Origin: JAPPFW01 sp965231815
Lineage (GTDB): Bacteria > Actinomycetota > Acidimicrobiia > Spongiisociales > Spongiisociaceae
Assembly: GCA_965231815.1 (NCBI GenBank)
Contig: OZ246890.1
Coordinates: forward strand, 310,001 to 374,000
Direction of reading: 5' to 3'
Length of the DNA: 64,000 bases
Made by a program: the position numbers and the translations under genes. Shown here in pieces: positions 40,116 to 48,951 of this stretch. The notes below the pieces were generated by a model. It made no database searches. It saw only the letters and a list, made by a program, of their open reading frames with translations, and had not been told where the DNA came from. Positions within the stretch are counted from its first letter, which is position 1. Every line of letters starts with the position of its first letter.

Positions 40116-42215
40116 GTGCTAGGCGTCCTCAACTTCGCCATCAACATCCTGATGGGATTCGGTGTAGCCGCGGGGGCGGCCGTCTGGATCTATCGCGGGG
40201 ACCCCACATCCACGACTCGCCGGGCGGTGGCCTTGGTGTCCGGAATCGCGCTCGGCGGCCTAACCCTTTGGGGAGTCTTCACAGTCGAAAAACTGGAGAC
40301 CACAGCCCGCGGGGTGGTCATTTCGATTCTGGCCAGCGCTCTGATCTTCATCCTGGCCAACAAGCTGTTCGACCTGGCCCCGAGTCGATGGTCTCTCTTC
40401 ACGACTCTTAACGGAGCGGGGTTGGCTTTTCTGGTGTTCGCTCTGCTTTGGGGCAACCGAGCCATCGACAACCCGGTCTTGCGGGCCACGATAGCGACCC
40501 TGGTGGGCGCCCTAGCCGGTTACCTGCTGGGTACGATCGAGTATCGGTGGGGACGGTTGGCCGTCGGGGTGGGGGCAGGTGGCCTACTCGGAGCTCTGGC
40601 CACATCGGGTATGCGCAGTGTGATCCTCGTCTTCGAGCTCGAGCAGGGTACCTTCGAGATCTGGCCGATCCTGCCCAACCTCAACTACGGCGTTCTAGCC
40701 GGGGCCACCATAGGCGGCGCACTCATCGGTCTGCTCCTCTGGCAGTTCCGGGGACGGCGTAACCCACCCGTCAGCGCTGTCCTTCTCGGCGCCACACTCG
40801 GGTTCTTGGTCGGTGGATGGCTCCTCCCCGACCTCGGTACGGGCACCAAGATCAACGCCCTGGTAGCCGGCATCGGGGCGGGAATCGGGCTCGGGGCTTT
40901 GCTCGCCCTCAAACCCATCCCGGATATAAACAAGCGAGGGCGTATCGAGGGATCCTCACGTGCCTACATCTTCCTGGTTCCGGCGCTCGGGTTCATCGCC
41001 GCCACCCTCATCGTCCCGACCCTGCGTACCCTTTTCCTCTCCTTCCGCGACACGCGGGGACAGGAGTACGTCGGGTTCGTCAACTACGGCGACATATTCT
41101 CCAGTCCCAACATCTTCAATCTGGATGGTTGGACCGGCATCTTCGGCAGCAAGCTGTTCATCGTCGGCGCTCTGCTGCTCCTGATCGGCGTGGTGGTATC
41201 GATCTTTGTGGGCCGCCGGAGCGGTTACACCATCCGATTCTCTCCCGGAACGGGAGGGATCAGCGCCATCGGAGTAGTTCTGGTCGCCTTCGCGGTCTTC
41301 GCCGCGCTACGGGGTACGGTGTTCAACAACTTGTGGTGGGTGTTTACAGTCACGGTCCTGTCCAGTTCGGCGGGACTAGCCATCGCGGTCCTGGCGGACA
41401 GGGCCCGATGGGAATCGCTGGCCAAGTCGCTGATCTTCATGCCGATGGCTATCTCGTTCGTGGGCGCCGGGGTCATCTGGCGCTTCATGTACCTGGCGCG
41501 GGACGTTTCCAAGCCCCAAACCGGCGTGCTCAACACGGTATGGGTAGGAATCGGCAACCTCAGCCTGTCACGTGGGGTCGGATTCTTCGTTGCGGTCATC
41601 CTGTGCTTGGGCCTAGCGGTTCTTCTCGGCATTCTGGCGGTCCGCGCCTGGAAGACGGGCGAGCGCACGATTGGCGTGGGAGCGGCGGTTTCCACCCTAC
41701 CCCTTATCTGGTTCGCATACGCCCTCTGGCGTGGCGTGGGGGGTTTCGAGGTTCGGGACAACGGGGACATTGTGGCCTCGACCATCCAGTTCGTGCAGAA
41801 GGCCCCTTACAACAACGTGTGGCTGATGCTGGTGCTCATCTGGATCCAGACCGGTTTCACGATGGTCATCTTCTCGGCAGCTATCAAAGCCGTGCCCGGT
41901 GAACTCCTCGAGGCGGCCCGAGTGGACGGCGCATCCGAGTCCCAAACCTTCTGGCGGGTCATCATTCCCCAGATATATCCGACCATCGGGGTAGTCACCA
42001 CCACCTTGATAGTCCTGGTGATGAAGGTGTTCGACATCGTGAAGGTGATGACCAACGGCAACTTCGGCACCCAGGTCATCGCCAACGAGATGTGGCAGCG
42101 AGCCTTCACCGAACTGAACTTCGGTCTCGGGTCGGCCTTGGCGGTGGTGCTGTTCATCGCCGTGCTGCCGATCCTCTTCATGAACATACGTAGAATGCAG
42201 AAGGCGGCGGTATGA
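40116..42215 (+). CDS. Sugar ABC transporter permease (MalF-type) with large N-terminal membrane extension
   Basis: A 699-residue inner-membrane protein. The C-terminal half is a normal MalF-like permease. It starts near residue 285 with YIFLVPALGFIAATLIVPTLRTLFLSFRDTRGQEYVGF and carries the ATPase-coupling EAA loop VPGELLEAARVDGASESQTFWRVIIPQI (about 592). The first 280 residues hold about nine additional hydrophobic helices, Gly-rich and evenly spaced (for example VLRATIATLVGALAGYLLGT, YGVLAGATIGGALIGLLLW), not found in typical MalF. A further helix pair is inserted before the core domain. GTG start at 40116. A 17-codon frame (40069-40122) overlaps the start as GTGCTAG and could couple translation. 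It overlaps the MalG-type gene as ATGA. Confidence 0.88.
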   Translation: MLGVLNFAINILMGFGVAAGAAVWIYRGDPTSTTRRAVALVSGIALGGLTLWGVFTVEKLETTARGVVISILASALIFILANKLFDLAPSRWSLFTTLNGAGLAFLVFALLWGNRAIDNPVLRATIATLVGALAGYLLGTIEYRWGRLAVGVGAGGLLGALATSGMRSVILVFELEQGTFEIWPILPNLNYGVLAGATIGGALIGLLLWQFRGRRNPPVSAVLLGATLGFLVGGWLLPDLGTGTKINALVAGIGAGIGLGALLALKPIPDINKRGRIEGSSRAYIFLVPALGFIAATLIVPTLRTLFLSFRDTRGQEYVGFVNYGDIFSSPNIFNLDGWTGIFGSKLFIVGALLLLIGVVVSIFVGRRSGYTIRFSPGTGGISAIGVVLVAFAVFAALRGTVFNNLWWVFTVTVLSSSAGLAIAVLADRARWESLAKSLIFMPMAISFVGAGVIWRFMYLARDVSKPQTGVLNTVWVGIGNLSLSRGVGFFVAVILCLGLAVLLGILAVRAWKTGERTIGVGAAVSTLPLIWFAYALWRGVGGFEVRDNGDIVASTIQFVQKAPYNNVWLMLVLIWIQTGFTMVIFSAAIKAVPGELLEAARVDGASESQTFWRVIIPQIYPTIGVVTTTLIVLVMKVFDIVKVMTNGNFGTQVIANEMWQRAFTELNFGLGSALAVVLFIAVLPILFMNIRRMQKAAV

Positions 42216-43162
42216 CGATCCTCAGCAGTTCAGGCGGTCCCGGGTTGGGGAAGCGAACCTACTCGCTTCTCAGATCGATACCCACCTGGGTTCTTTGGTT
42301 GCTGGTCGTGCTGTGGACCATTCCAAGCCTCGGTCTGTTTATCAACTCCTTCCGGACCAGGAACGCGCAACGGTCTAGCGGATGGTGGTACGTCCTGGTA
42401 GAGGACTTCTCCGAGAACCTGACTCTCGACAACTACGTCGACATACTCTCCAGCGGCGCCCAGGGCGGTCTATGGAGGGCACTGCTCAACTCCCTGGCCA
42501 TTGCTCTACCCGCGACGGTGATTCCGATCGCGTTCGCCGCGTTCGCCGCCTACGCATTCGCCTGGATCGACTTCAAAGGGCGTGAATGGCTGTTCATCGC
42601 AACCGTCTCCCTGCTCGCCATCCCGGCTCAGATGTCTCTGATCCCCCTCCTGCAGCTGTACAGCGGGGGAGGCCATATAACCCTTCCCTTCCTGGAAAAG
42701 ACCCTCACCTTATTTCCCGATCTCGACCTGGCGGGGAGGCACGTCTCGGTCTGGCTAACCCACACCGGTTTTGCATTGCCTTTCGCGATCTTCCTGCTGC
42801 ACAACTACATCAGCGGACTACCGAAAGACATCTTCGAATCGGCCGTCATCGACGGCGCCGATCACTTCAAGATCTTCTGGCGGCTGGTGGTTCCCCTATC
42901 GGTTCCGGTGCTGGCAGCCTTCGCCATCTTCCAGTTCCTGTGGACCTACAACGACTACCTGATCGCCGTGACCATGCTCGGCGGCGCCGGCCAGAACTTC
43001 CCCGCCACCGCCCGCATCGCAGCTCTCTCCGGGGAGTTCGGCCAAGCGGAACACCTGCTAACCGCGGGCGCGTTCTTATCGACCTTGTTACCGATCATCG
43101 TCTTCTTCGCCCTTCAGCGTTTCTTCGTGACCGGCATCCTGGCAGGGTCGGTCAAGGGCTAG
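42212..43162 (+). CDS. Sugar ABC transporter permease (MalG-type)
   Basis: A 316-residue inner-membrane partner of the MalF-type permease. A first helix (VLWLLVVLWTIPSLGLFINSF) is followed by a periplasmic region with LTLDNYVDIL. The transport domain begins ALLNSLAIALPATVIPIAFAAFAAYAFAW, and the EAA loop is LPKDIFESAVIDGADHFKIFWRLVVPL (about 200). Its ATG overlaps the upstream stop by 4 bp. No ATPase gene follows. Carbohydrate importers of this type often use a shared ATPase (MsiK-like); a truncated one exists as a pseudogene at about 46.8-47.3 kb. Confidence 0.92.
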   Translation: MTILSSSGGPGLGKRTYSLLRSIPTWVLWLLVVLWTIPSLGLFINSFRTRNAQRSSGWWYVLVEDFSENLTLDNYVDILSSGAQGGLWRALLNSLAIALPATVIPIAFAAFAAYAFAWIDFKGREWLFIATVSLLAIPAQMSLIPLLQLYSGGGHITLPFLEKTLTLFPDLDLAGRHVSVWLTHTGFALPFAIFLLHNYISGLPKDIFESAVIDGADHFKIFWRLVVPLSVPVLAAFAIFQFLWTYNDYLIAVTMLGGAGQNFPATARIAALSGEFGQAEHLLTAGAFLSTLLPIIVFFALQRFFVTGILAGSVKG

Positions 43163-43226
43163 GTAGGATTAAGCAAGTCAAAGTCAGGACACACTGACAT
43201 TATTAGATCTCCCAACGCAACCCACC

Positions 43227-43727
43227 GTGCAAGACTGTCCCGCCTGCAAGACCACTCTTGGCGTTCATACGGACGACCGCATCATCGTATGTGCTATTCG
43301 TATCCAGAAGCAACGACCCAACGCTGATTACTGTCGATTCTTGGCAGGCGTAGAGGAGCTTGACCCCATCTTGGCCTCGCGCCTGCGGAACGACGATTTG
43401 GCTCCACTTGAGCCCGCGCCATTATTCGCTCCTTATCGCCGTTTCGAGTGTGAGCCACGAGATGGGAACCTACTTGACGCTCCATTATCCGTGATCGCGA
43501 GGCTGGTGAAAGATATCATTGCGGTAGAGCAGCCGGTCCATGTCGACACGGTAGTTGACCGTGTAAGGACTACATACGGCCTTGCTAAGGCAGGTAATAG
43601 GATACGAGATCGTATTCAATCAGCGATAAGACAACATTGCCATTACAGCGGAGCCTTTAGTACGTCTCGTCCAAGTATTCCGCTAACCTCTCCTTCCCCG
43701 CGTCAGATGACCGGGAAGGTCAGGTAT
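43227..43727 (+). pseudogene. C-terminal fragment of a DUF3320-type helicase-like protein
   Basis: The frame contains LSVIARLVKDIIAVEQPVHVDTVVDRVRTTYGLAKAGNRIRDRIQSAI, matching by eye the DUF3320 pattern (V..VVxxEGPIHxDEVxRRV..xxGLxRxGxRI) found at the far C-terminus of very large DUF4011/superfamily I helicase proteins that often sit in defence islands. Upstream VQDCPACKTTLGVHTDDRII reads as ordinary protein. The helicase body is absent and the tail runs into the oppositely oriented DUF169 gene. Base composition is visibly more AT-rich than its neighbours, suggesting acquired DNA. Not functional. Confidence 0.5.
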
Positions 43728-44450
43728 TCAGAACCGGGCGGCGTCGGCGTGAGCGTAGCCCACCACCTGCTTGTCGGCGCCCACCACACCTACCAGGTTC
43801 GCCACTATCTCCGCAAGCTGTCCGGGGGGAATGGCACAGGTGAGTTCATCGTCGCCCATTCCGGTCCGTGCCCTCGACAAGGCGCAGCCCATGGACAGGG
43901 CTACCTTGCCCTGGTCGATGGCGATGGGAAGAATCTGACACTGCGGTTTTCCGCTCAGATGCAATGAAACGGCATCACCCAGCTCCATTGCTTGGCGAGC
44001 GCTGAGTCTCAGGAGGACGACATCAGGGTCGTGGCCGGTATCAGCAAGCGGGCCGTAGAGGATCGACTGGGGACGGCGCTCCAGGGCCGCCACCCCAGCA
44101 AAAGCCTCCATGGTGACCCAACCAACCTCCAGGAGGGCGCCCACGTCTTCTCTTTCCAAAATGTCGGCTGCTTCCACCAGGCCGTGGGTGTATTCACCTA
44201 CCGAGCAGTTGCCGTGATCGGAGGGAGCGGTAGAGAAAGTGCGCGTGTGGGCTTGCATCCAAAAAACGCAGGGCGCCGGCACCGCGCCTGATCGCCCGTC
44301 GGGCGTGGGTTCCGACAAAGGACCTCCGAAGGGCGAAATTCCACTACCGGAAGCGGTCGCCGCCTCCGAGAACGTTATGGCGATGGGGGCATGCTCCAGG
44401 TCGAGCAGATCGGTAAGCCGCAAAGAAAGATCTCTCCAGTCGTTGGTCAT
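43728..44450 (-). CDS. DUF169 family protein
   Basis: A 240-residue cytosolic protein of the DUF169 family. Visible conserved features: LDLEHAPIAITF at the start, CVFWMQAHTRTFSTAPSDHGNCSVGEYTHGL (about 62-92) with the Cys..HGNCSVG core, and CQILPIAIDQGKVALSMGCALSRARTGMGDDEL (about 172-205). The conserved cysteines suggest redox or cluster binding, but the function of the family is not established. Intact, unlike its neighbours on both sides. Confidence 0.82.
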   Translation of the reverse strand: MTNDWRDLSLRLTDLLDLEHAPIAITFSEAATASGSGISPFGGPLSEPTPDGRSGAVPAPCVFWMQAHTRTFSTAPSDHGNCSVGEYTHGLVEAADILEREDVGALLEVGWVTMEAFAGVAALERRPQSILYGPLADTGHDPDVVLLRLSARQAMELGDAVSLHLSGKPQCQILPIAIDQGKVALSMGCALSRARTGMGDDELTCAIPPGQLAEIVANLVGVVGADKQVVGYAHADAARF

Positions 44451-44660
44451 TTCTTACTCCTTGAAATGGAAGAAAACCGTGTCAGTCAAGCGTAACCAGT
44501 CGGCCCTATGCGTCCTCAAAGCAGCCGGTGTCCGATAACGGACATTACGTAAAGCCGGGCCCGCAGCGTTTCCCCAGGTAGAAGCCGGTTTCACCTACAG
44601 GCGGCAGCCGCGGCGTGCATAAACCCGGCTGACCACGTTTGGATATACACCATACAGCGC

Positions 44661-44870
44661 TAGTCCCGATTATTCATGGATGGGGGTTTGACAGATGAGT
44701 CGATTACACCGTTAATCACACCCCTGACCAGGCAATACAGCTATCGGTGTCTCCCATCCCGGGCCGGTGTTGGGGGGCCACCCGCGGGTGAAGGCTGGAT
44801 TTATCCTGATACTTGTGTTGAACTGGCGTTCCATGCGTCGGTCTGTGGGAAACCTGAATAATCAGGGCTA
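44661..44870 (+). repeat. 210-bp inverted-end element, copy 3 of 7 (variant subtype)
   Basis: Ends TAGTCCCGATTATTCATGG and, inverted, TAGCCCTGATTATTCAGG. The left interior (GACAGATGAGTCGATTACAC) differs from copies 2, 4 and 7 and matches copy 6, so at least two subtypes exist. The 210 bases before it (44451-44660) show no gene or clear signal. Confidence 0.85.
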
Positions 44871-44934
44871 GTCAACAATAGGCTACAGACCCTCCGTTCC
44901 ACGCTCCCAAACGCCCGAGTCACCAGGGGCAGAC

Positions 44935-45405
44935 GTGAGGCGGAAGCTCCCGCGGGCTCACTCCTTGATTGCCGACGACAAGCTCTATTGGTATAACGCT
45001 ACGACACGGGATGAAGCGCTGTATCTCACCGCCATCCTCAACGCCGAGTCTCTGCAGGATTCCTGGCGCGAATCCAAAACGTCGAACCTCCATTTCGATC
45101 TGAACCCACTCAAACACGTTCCCGTCCCGTTGTTCAATAGCGGATCGGACGCTCATGTCCGTATCGCTCAGCTAGCCACGGAAGCCGAACAGGATCCGGG
45201 GGCGGACCGATCAGAGATGGAAGGTATTATCGACGACTTACTCCCTGGCTGGGGATGGAACACGGTATCACCTCGAAGCTCGTTCCGTCCAGAAGTTGTC
45301 TGTTACACATATTCGGCAGATGCTACATTGGATCGTCACCGTTGGATACATTCATACCCTCCTATTACCTACGTTACTAGTCTCACATTTGATACACTGG
45401 CCTAA
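44935..45405 (+). pseudogene. C-terminal fragment of a DNA methylase-like protein
   Basis: KLYWYNATTRDEALYLTAILNAESLQDSWRESKTSNLHFDLNPLKHVPVP resembles the target-recognition tail of Eco57I/N-6 adenine methylase-type proteins, which carry the DEAxYLxAILNS..L pattern followed by a short motif ending in (I/V)P(I/V)P. The catalytic domain with the NPPY motif is missing; the fragment begins about 65 bases after a 210-bp element. After residue 105 the sequence loses protein character. Assignment is by pattern only. It fits a decayed restriction or defence locus. Confidence 0.45.
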
Positions 45406-46046
45406 TGTCGAATACTGGATCGGATGCAGTCCGGAAGTTAGACGGATACGTTCCCCGCGTAGTCGATTCCGAGGTCGCCAGCGGACTACGCGCCGTTCCC
45501 GCCGTGGTCATAGATGGGCCGCGTGCCTGCGGCAAGACATCTACCGGACGTGAGCACGCCCGGAGCGAGGTGATGTTCAGTTCGGATGTGTCTGCCCGAC
45601 TGGTGGCGGAGATTCATCCGAACGCGATCCTGGAAGGCCGGGAACCACGGCTCCTTGACGAATGGCAACTGGCGCCCGAAGTCTGGAATCAGGTGCGAGC
45701 GGCAGGCGATGACGGCCGCCGACCGGGCAGGTTCATGGTGATCAGAGACCTGAGGGTGTACGCCCAATCGGCTCGGGCACGGGTTGCTCACTACCGGGAC
45801 AGCGCCGGTCTGGAGATCGACGCGATCGTCGAACGTAGAGACGGCGCTTGGATTGCGATCGAGGTCAAGCTGGGAGGTGATATCGCCGTCGACGCGGCCG
45901 CATCGGCCCTACTAAAACTCCGCGATAAAGTCGATGCGGATCATGTCGGAAGTCCGTCCAACCTGATCGTGGTGACCGCAACCGGATTCGGGTATCTCCG
46001 CCCTGACGGTGTCCAGGTTCTGCCGATCACCGTACTGGGCCCGTAG
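45405..46046 (+). pseudogene. AAA ATPase/DUF4143 protein with in-frame internal deletion
   Basis: The first 110 residues are the N-terminal half of a DUF4143-type ATPase: LDGYVPRVVDSEV, P-loop GPRACGKT (38-45), and LLDEWQLAPEVWNQVR (83-98, Walker B region). Residues 113-213 are its C-terminal end: IRDLRVYAQSARARVAHYRDSAGLEIDAIVERRDGAWIAIEVKLGG. Normal members have roughly 170-200 residues between, including the TGS sensor segment and most of DUF4143; here PGRFMV joins directly to IRDLRVY near 45738. The frame is preserved, so a short protein could be made, but the ATPase should be inactive. Confidence 0.7.
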
Positions 46047-46122
46047 GAGTTGAATCGCGTCATCATCAGAGCGTCCACACCGAAACGGGCGCCTCTCCAC
46101 ACCTCAGAGTTGTCCGCACCGT

Positions 46123-46330
46123 TAACTCCGATTATTCATGGATGGGGGTTTGGAGGATGAGTGGAGAAGACCAGATTCGCGCCCTGACCAGGCAATACAG
46201 CTATCGGAGTCCCCCATCCGGGTCCGGTGTAGAGATTCACCTGTCGCGTGAACGGCGGATTTCTCCTGATACTCGGGTTGAACAGGCGTTACATGCCGCG
46301 GTGTGTGGGAAACCTGAATAATCGGGGTTA
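46123..46330 (+). repeat. 208-bp inverted-end element, copy 4 of 7
   Basis: Ends TAACTCCGATTATTCATGG and, inverted, TAACCCCGATTATTCAGG. The three bases 46328-46330, TTA, provide the TAA stop codon of the leftward gene at 46328-46570. Confidence 0.87.
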
Positions 46331-46570
46331 GGACCCGAGGGCCGACAATAGGATTGCTACGGACCATCCGATCGCTGACAACACGACAGCAAGCGTGACC
46401 GCCACCGCTGTCCACATCCGCCGGTTAGCTTCCTGCGCTCGCTTGTGGGCGTCCTCTTGGATGGTCAACAATGCCTTGGCGATGGCTGTTTCGGCCTCTG
46501 CTCCTACTTTGTCGGCCGTGGCTTCTACGAGTGTCTCAACGGGGACACTCCCAGCACTAGCGGTGGTCAC
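46328..46570 (-). CDS. Small tail-anchored membrane protein
   Basis: An 80-residue frame with GTG start at 46570, preceded by GAAGGG at suitable spacing. The N-terminal two thirds is helical and charged (VEATADKVGAEAETAIAKAL, IQEDAHKRAQEANRRM). One C-terminal membrane helix, TAVAVTLAVVLSAIGWSVAILLSAL, runs to the end, so the bulk would face the cytosol. The stop codon is the first three bases of a 208-bp element, so the original C-terminus may have been longer. The family is not recognised. It resembles in layout the coiled-coil membrane protein at 22207-22521. Confidence 0.5.
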   Translation of the reverse strand: MTTASAGSVPVETLVEATADKVGAEAETAIAKALLTIQEDAHKRAQEANRRMWTAVAVTLAVVLSAIGWSVAILLSALGS

Positions 46571-46676
46571 TTTGCCCTTCTCCGTATTGTATTACTCTGA
46601 CACCTACTATAGCCATCGCTAAACCGAAGATAGCCGGCAAGCATCCCCAACAACGAGAGCGCCACACCAGATGAGC

Positions 46677-46697
46677 GTTTCACAGTACCCTCCTAAC
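46677..46697. repeat. Solitary end of a form A/B element
   Basis: GTTTCACAGTACCCTCCTAA read on the other strand begins TTAGGAGGGTACTGTGAAAC, matching the TAGGAGGGTNCTGARAAAC terminus of the elements at 31328 and 52722. No partner end is found within several hundred bases, so this is a truncated copy. It lies in the 213-base gap 46571-46783, which shows nothing else. Confidence 0.5.
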
Positions 46698-46783
46698 AAG
46701 CTTCGGCGGGATAGCGAACTGCGCATACAGACTCGTAGGGGTTCTGCTCTCATCATGTGCCGGATCCACGTTGTCGGCATGTT

Positions 46784-47345
46784 CTACTCGCTATGTAACG
46801 CCGGGTTTACCTCGAGGATGAGAGTGTGGGCGGGTTCCCACGAAGCTGACACCTGGTCGCCGGACTGGAAGGCGGACTCCTCCTCGTGGGACATGCGCTG
46901 GCTAACCAGCCGGCCCAAGCCGGGTATGTCGAGATGGAACAGGCTGACCGCTCCGAGGTAGATCACCTCCTCAACGGATCCGAGCACTACCGAACCCTCA
47001 GAGTGGACAGGGTCGCTCGCCGGCGCCAGCGTTACGCGTTCCGGACGGACCGCCGCCCGCACCCTTGTCCCGGGATGAACCGAGTCCCCTACCCGAGCCA
47101 CTACCCGGCCACCATCAACCGAGCAGACGCCTGTGCCGTTGCGGCGTTGCTCGACCACCAGATCCGTGGCATTCAGCGATCCGATGAATCCGGCCACGAA
47201 TGCCGACTGCGGGTGCTCGTAGATCTCCCGAGGGTCCCGATCTGCTCCACACGGCCCAGGTTTCATGACTGCGATGCGATCGGACATCGTCAGGGCTTCC
47301 TCCTGGTCATGGGTTACATAGACGAAGGTGGTGCCCAGCTCGTGC
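46784..47345 (-). pseudogene. C-terminal half of a sugar-type ABC ATPase (MsiK/UgpC/PotA-like), truncated
   Basis: Begins abruptly at RHELGTTFVYVTHDQEEALT, the switch-histidine region of a carbohydrate or polyamine ABC ATPase. It continues through EIYEHPQSAFVAGFIGSLNATDL and the regulatory TOBE domain (RVRAAVRPERVTLAP, VEEVIYLGAVSLFHLDIPG). Walker A, the signature and Walker B are all absent. A pair of compensating single-base shifts near 47245-47265 scrambles GRVEQIG. The 5' side is fused to a phosphotriesterase fragment, so a deletion joined two genes. Confidence 0.75.
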
Positions 47346-47703
47346 CTTGATCCCGACATCATCGGCGATCTTGCGTGGTCCCCACACATCCTTTGCTGAG
47401 GCCGAGGTTCGACGAATCGACCACGCTGCGACCCAATGCCATCTTGAAGCGCCTGATCTCCTGCGCGCTCAACCGCCAGTCGGTATTGATCAGATTGTCG
47501 CGGCTGCGGTAGGGGAACTCCCGGAGCAACGCCGCGTTGTGGGCGGTGACAGGAACGTAGGAATCGGAACCGAGACCCCGGTGGTTTCCTTCCAAGAACC
47601 ACATCAGACACGTAAAGAGCAGATGCTCGTGCATCAGGGTTACCCCGAGTCGGTCCGGAACGATCGGACCGTTGACCGTGATGATCTTGCCCAAGTCTTT
47701 CAT
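47346..47703 (-). pseudogene. Phosphotriesterase-family N-terminal fragment
   Basis: Starts at ATG 47703 (MKDLGKIITVNGPIVPDRLG) and shows the family HxH metal motif in VTLMHEHLLF. It continues through YRSRDNLINTDWRLSAQEIRRFK, then a frameshift near 47385 after which KIADDVGIK reads in another frame. It ends at the junction with the ABC ATPase tail. Phosphotriesterase-like proteins (lactonases or related hydrolases) are about 320 residues; only the first third remains. Non-functional. Confidence 0.7.
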
Positions 47704-47799
47704 GGATCCTCCGTCGTAATGTCCGCGCAACATACACGGCAGCGCTGAACCCTGCTTCAGAGGCGTGCGCCCGCCGTACCCGAGGGTACGAGAGCCAGG

Positions 47800-48783
47800 T
47801 CAAGCCGTCACTACTCCGGGAGGCTCAGGCGGAGGTGGTTGGCCAACCATGTCGTAGGGATCGTCGGCAGTCAGATCCCACTCGTCGAGCCGTCCCCCCG
47901 CCTCTACCGCTACCTTGTGGATGAGACGCGCCGGCTCCGAGCGACGGAGCCGGTCAGCAACGTAGCAGGACACGGCGATGCCGGTACGGGCCATGTGGTA
48001 GGTGTGGGGCACTAGAACGTCGAGAGACCAATCGTCATACTCGTATGTGCCTGCCTCACGCCATCCCGAGGCTTGCTCGGGGGTAACTCCGACGAACATC
48101 CCCCGGAGGTGATCCCGCTGCGCGACCGGGAGGGCGCCGAGCAGTTTGTGGAGATCGTGAGTGCGGGCCGGCCGGATTTCCCCGAGATGGATGAGAGCCT
48201 TAAGGCTGGTTTCCATCGCTATGTGAGCATGCGCGCACGAGGTACACATACGATCTCTCAGCGCGAACAGGTAGTAGCCGGGATCACGATCCTCCAGCGC
48301 ACTTCTTTCCGAAACGCTCATCCTCAGTTGGCTCTGCAGACCAAAGAGCGCCCGGAGGGCATTGGCGAGGCGGCCGGCGGCCTCTGCCTCGTTGGTGGTG
48401 GGCATATCGATCTCCTTCCCCCAGCGTACGCCGTTCGGCTCCCGGCGGTGCAGCGTGACCGCATCGGGGGTGATGGCGCTTTCCAGAGAAGTCGACACCT
48501 GGGTGGCCCGATGGGTCCATTCCGGCCAGTCGGTGACGTAAACGGACACCCTGTGAGCGACGACGGACCGGGCCCGTTCCTTGAGATCTTCCGACCTCTC
48601 GCGACGGGTCGAGTAGTCCAAGTCGTCGTGGATGGCCACTAGGTCGATGTCGCTATCCGGACCGGCCTCACCCCGCGCCACCGACCCGTAGACCAGGATT
48701 TCCGAAACCCCATCGATCGCGATCGCCTCGGCAGCCCTCTCGGCATCCGCCATACAAGGAGGGGATATCGCGGTCGTTGCCAT
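47800..48783 (-). CDS. Fused MNT nucleotidyltransferase-HEPN protein
   Basis: 327 residues from the ATG at 48783 (MATTAISPPCMADAER); ATG at 48792 adds three. The N-terminal half is a minimal nucleotidyltransferase with ILVYGSVARGEAGPDSDIDLVAI, which gives the GS..RG..SDIDL motif with both metal-binding Asp (45, 47). The C-terminal half (about 140-260) is HEPN-like: helical, with RDRMCTSCAHAHIAMETSLKAL and RTHDLHKLLGALPV. In MNT-HEPN toxin-antitoxin modules these are normally two proteins, where MNT AMPylates and silences the HEPN RNase. Here they are one polypeptide. It is intact within an otherwise decayed stretch. An alternative is an antibiotic-type nucleotidyltransferase with a helical tail. 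Confidence 0.75.
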   Translation of the reverse strand: MATTAISPPCMADAERAAEAIAIDGVSEILVYGSVARGEAGPDSDIDLVAIHDDLDYSTRRERSEDLKERARSVVAHRVSVYVTDWPEWTHRATQVSTSLESAITPDAVTLHRREPNGVRWGKEIDMPTTNEAEAAGRLANALRALFGLQSQLRMSVSERSALEDRDPGYYLFALRDRMCTSCAHAHIAMETSLKALIHLGEIRPARTHDLHKLLGALPVAQRDHLRGMFVGVTPEQASGWREAGTYEYDDWSLDVLVPHTYHMARTGIAVSCYVADRLRRSEPARLIHKVAVEAGGRLDEWDLTADDPYDMVGQPPPPEPPGVVTA

Positions 48784-48951
48784 GCCCCTCATTCTACCGG
48801 CAGCGTCATTCGTAGAGTGGAACGGGGCATTCGGTGAAGACCTCGTTTCCTTTCCTTTGGTAAGGATTGGAACGGATATGGCGAGAACGCGATCGCCACA
48901 CAAGCCGTGGTCGCACGGTGAACCTGTTGACGCAGGTGGCCATGACGGGCC

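Noticed and set aside
40817..41902. 361-codon frame overlapping the MalF-type permease on the same strand
   Set aside because: Out-of-frame reading with Arg/Pro-rich composition; the permease frame has clear membrane helices and the EAA loop.
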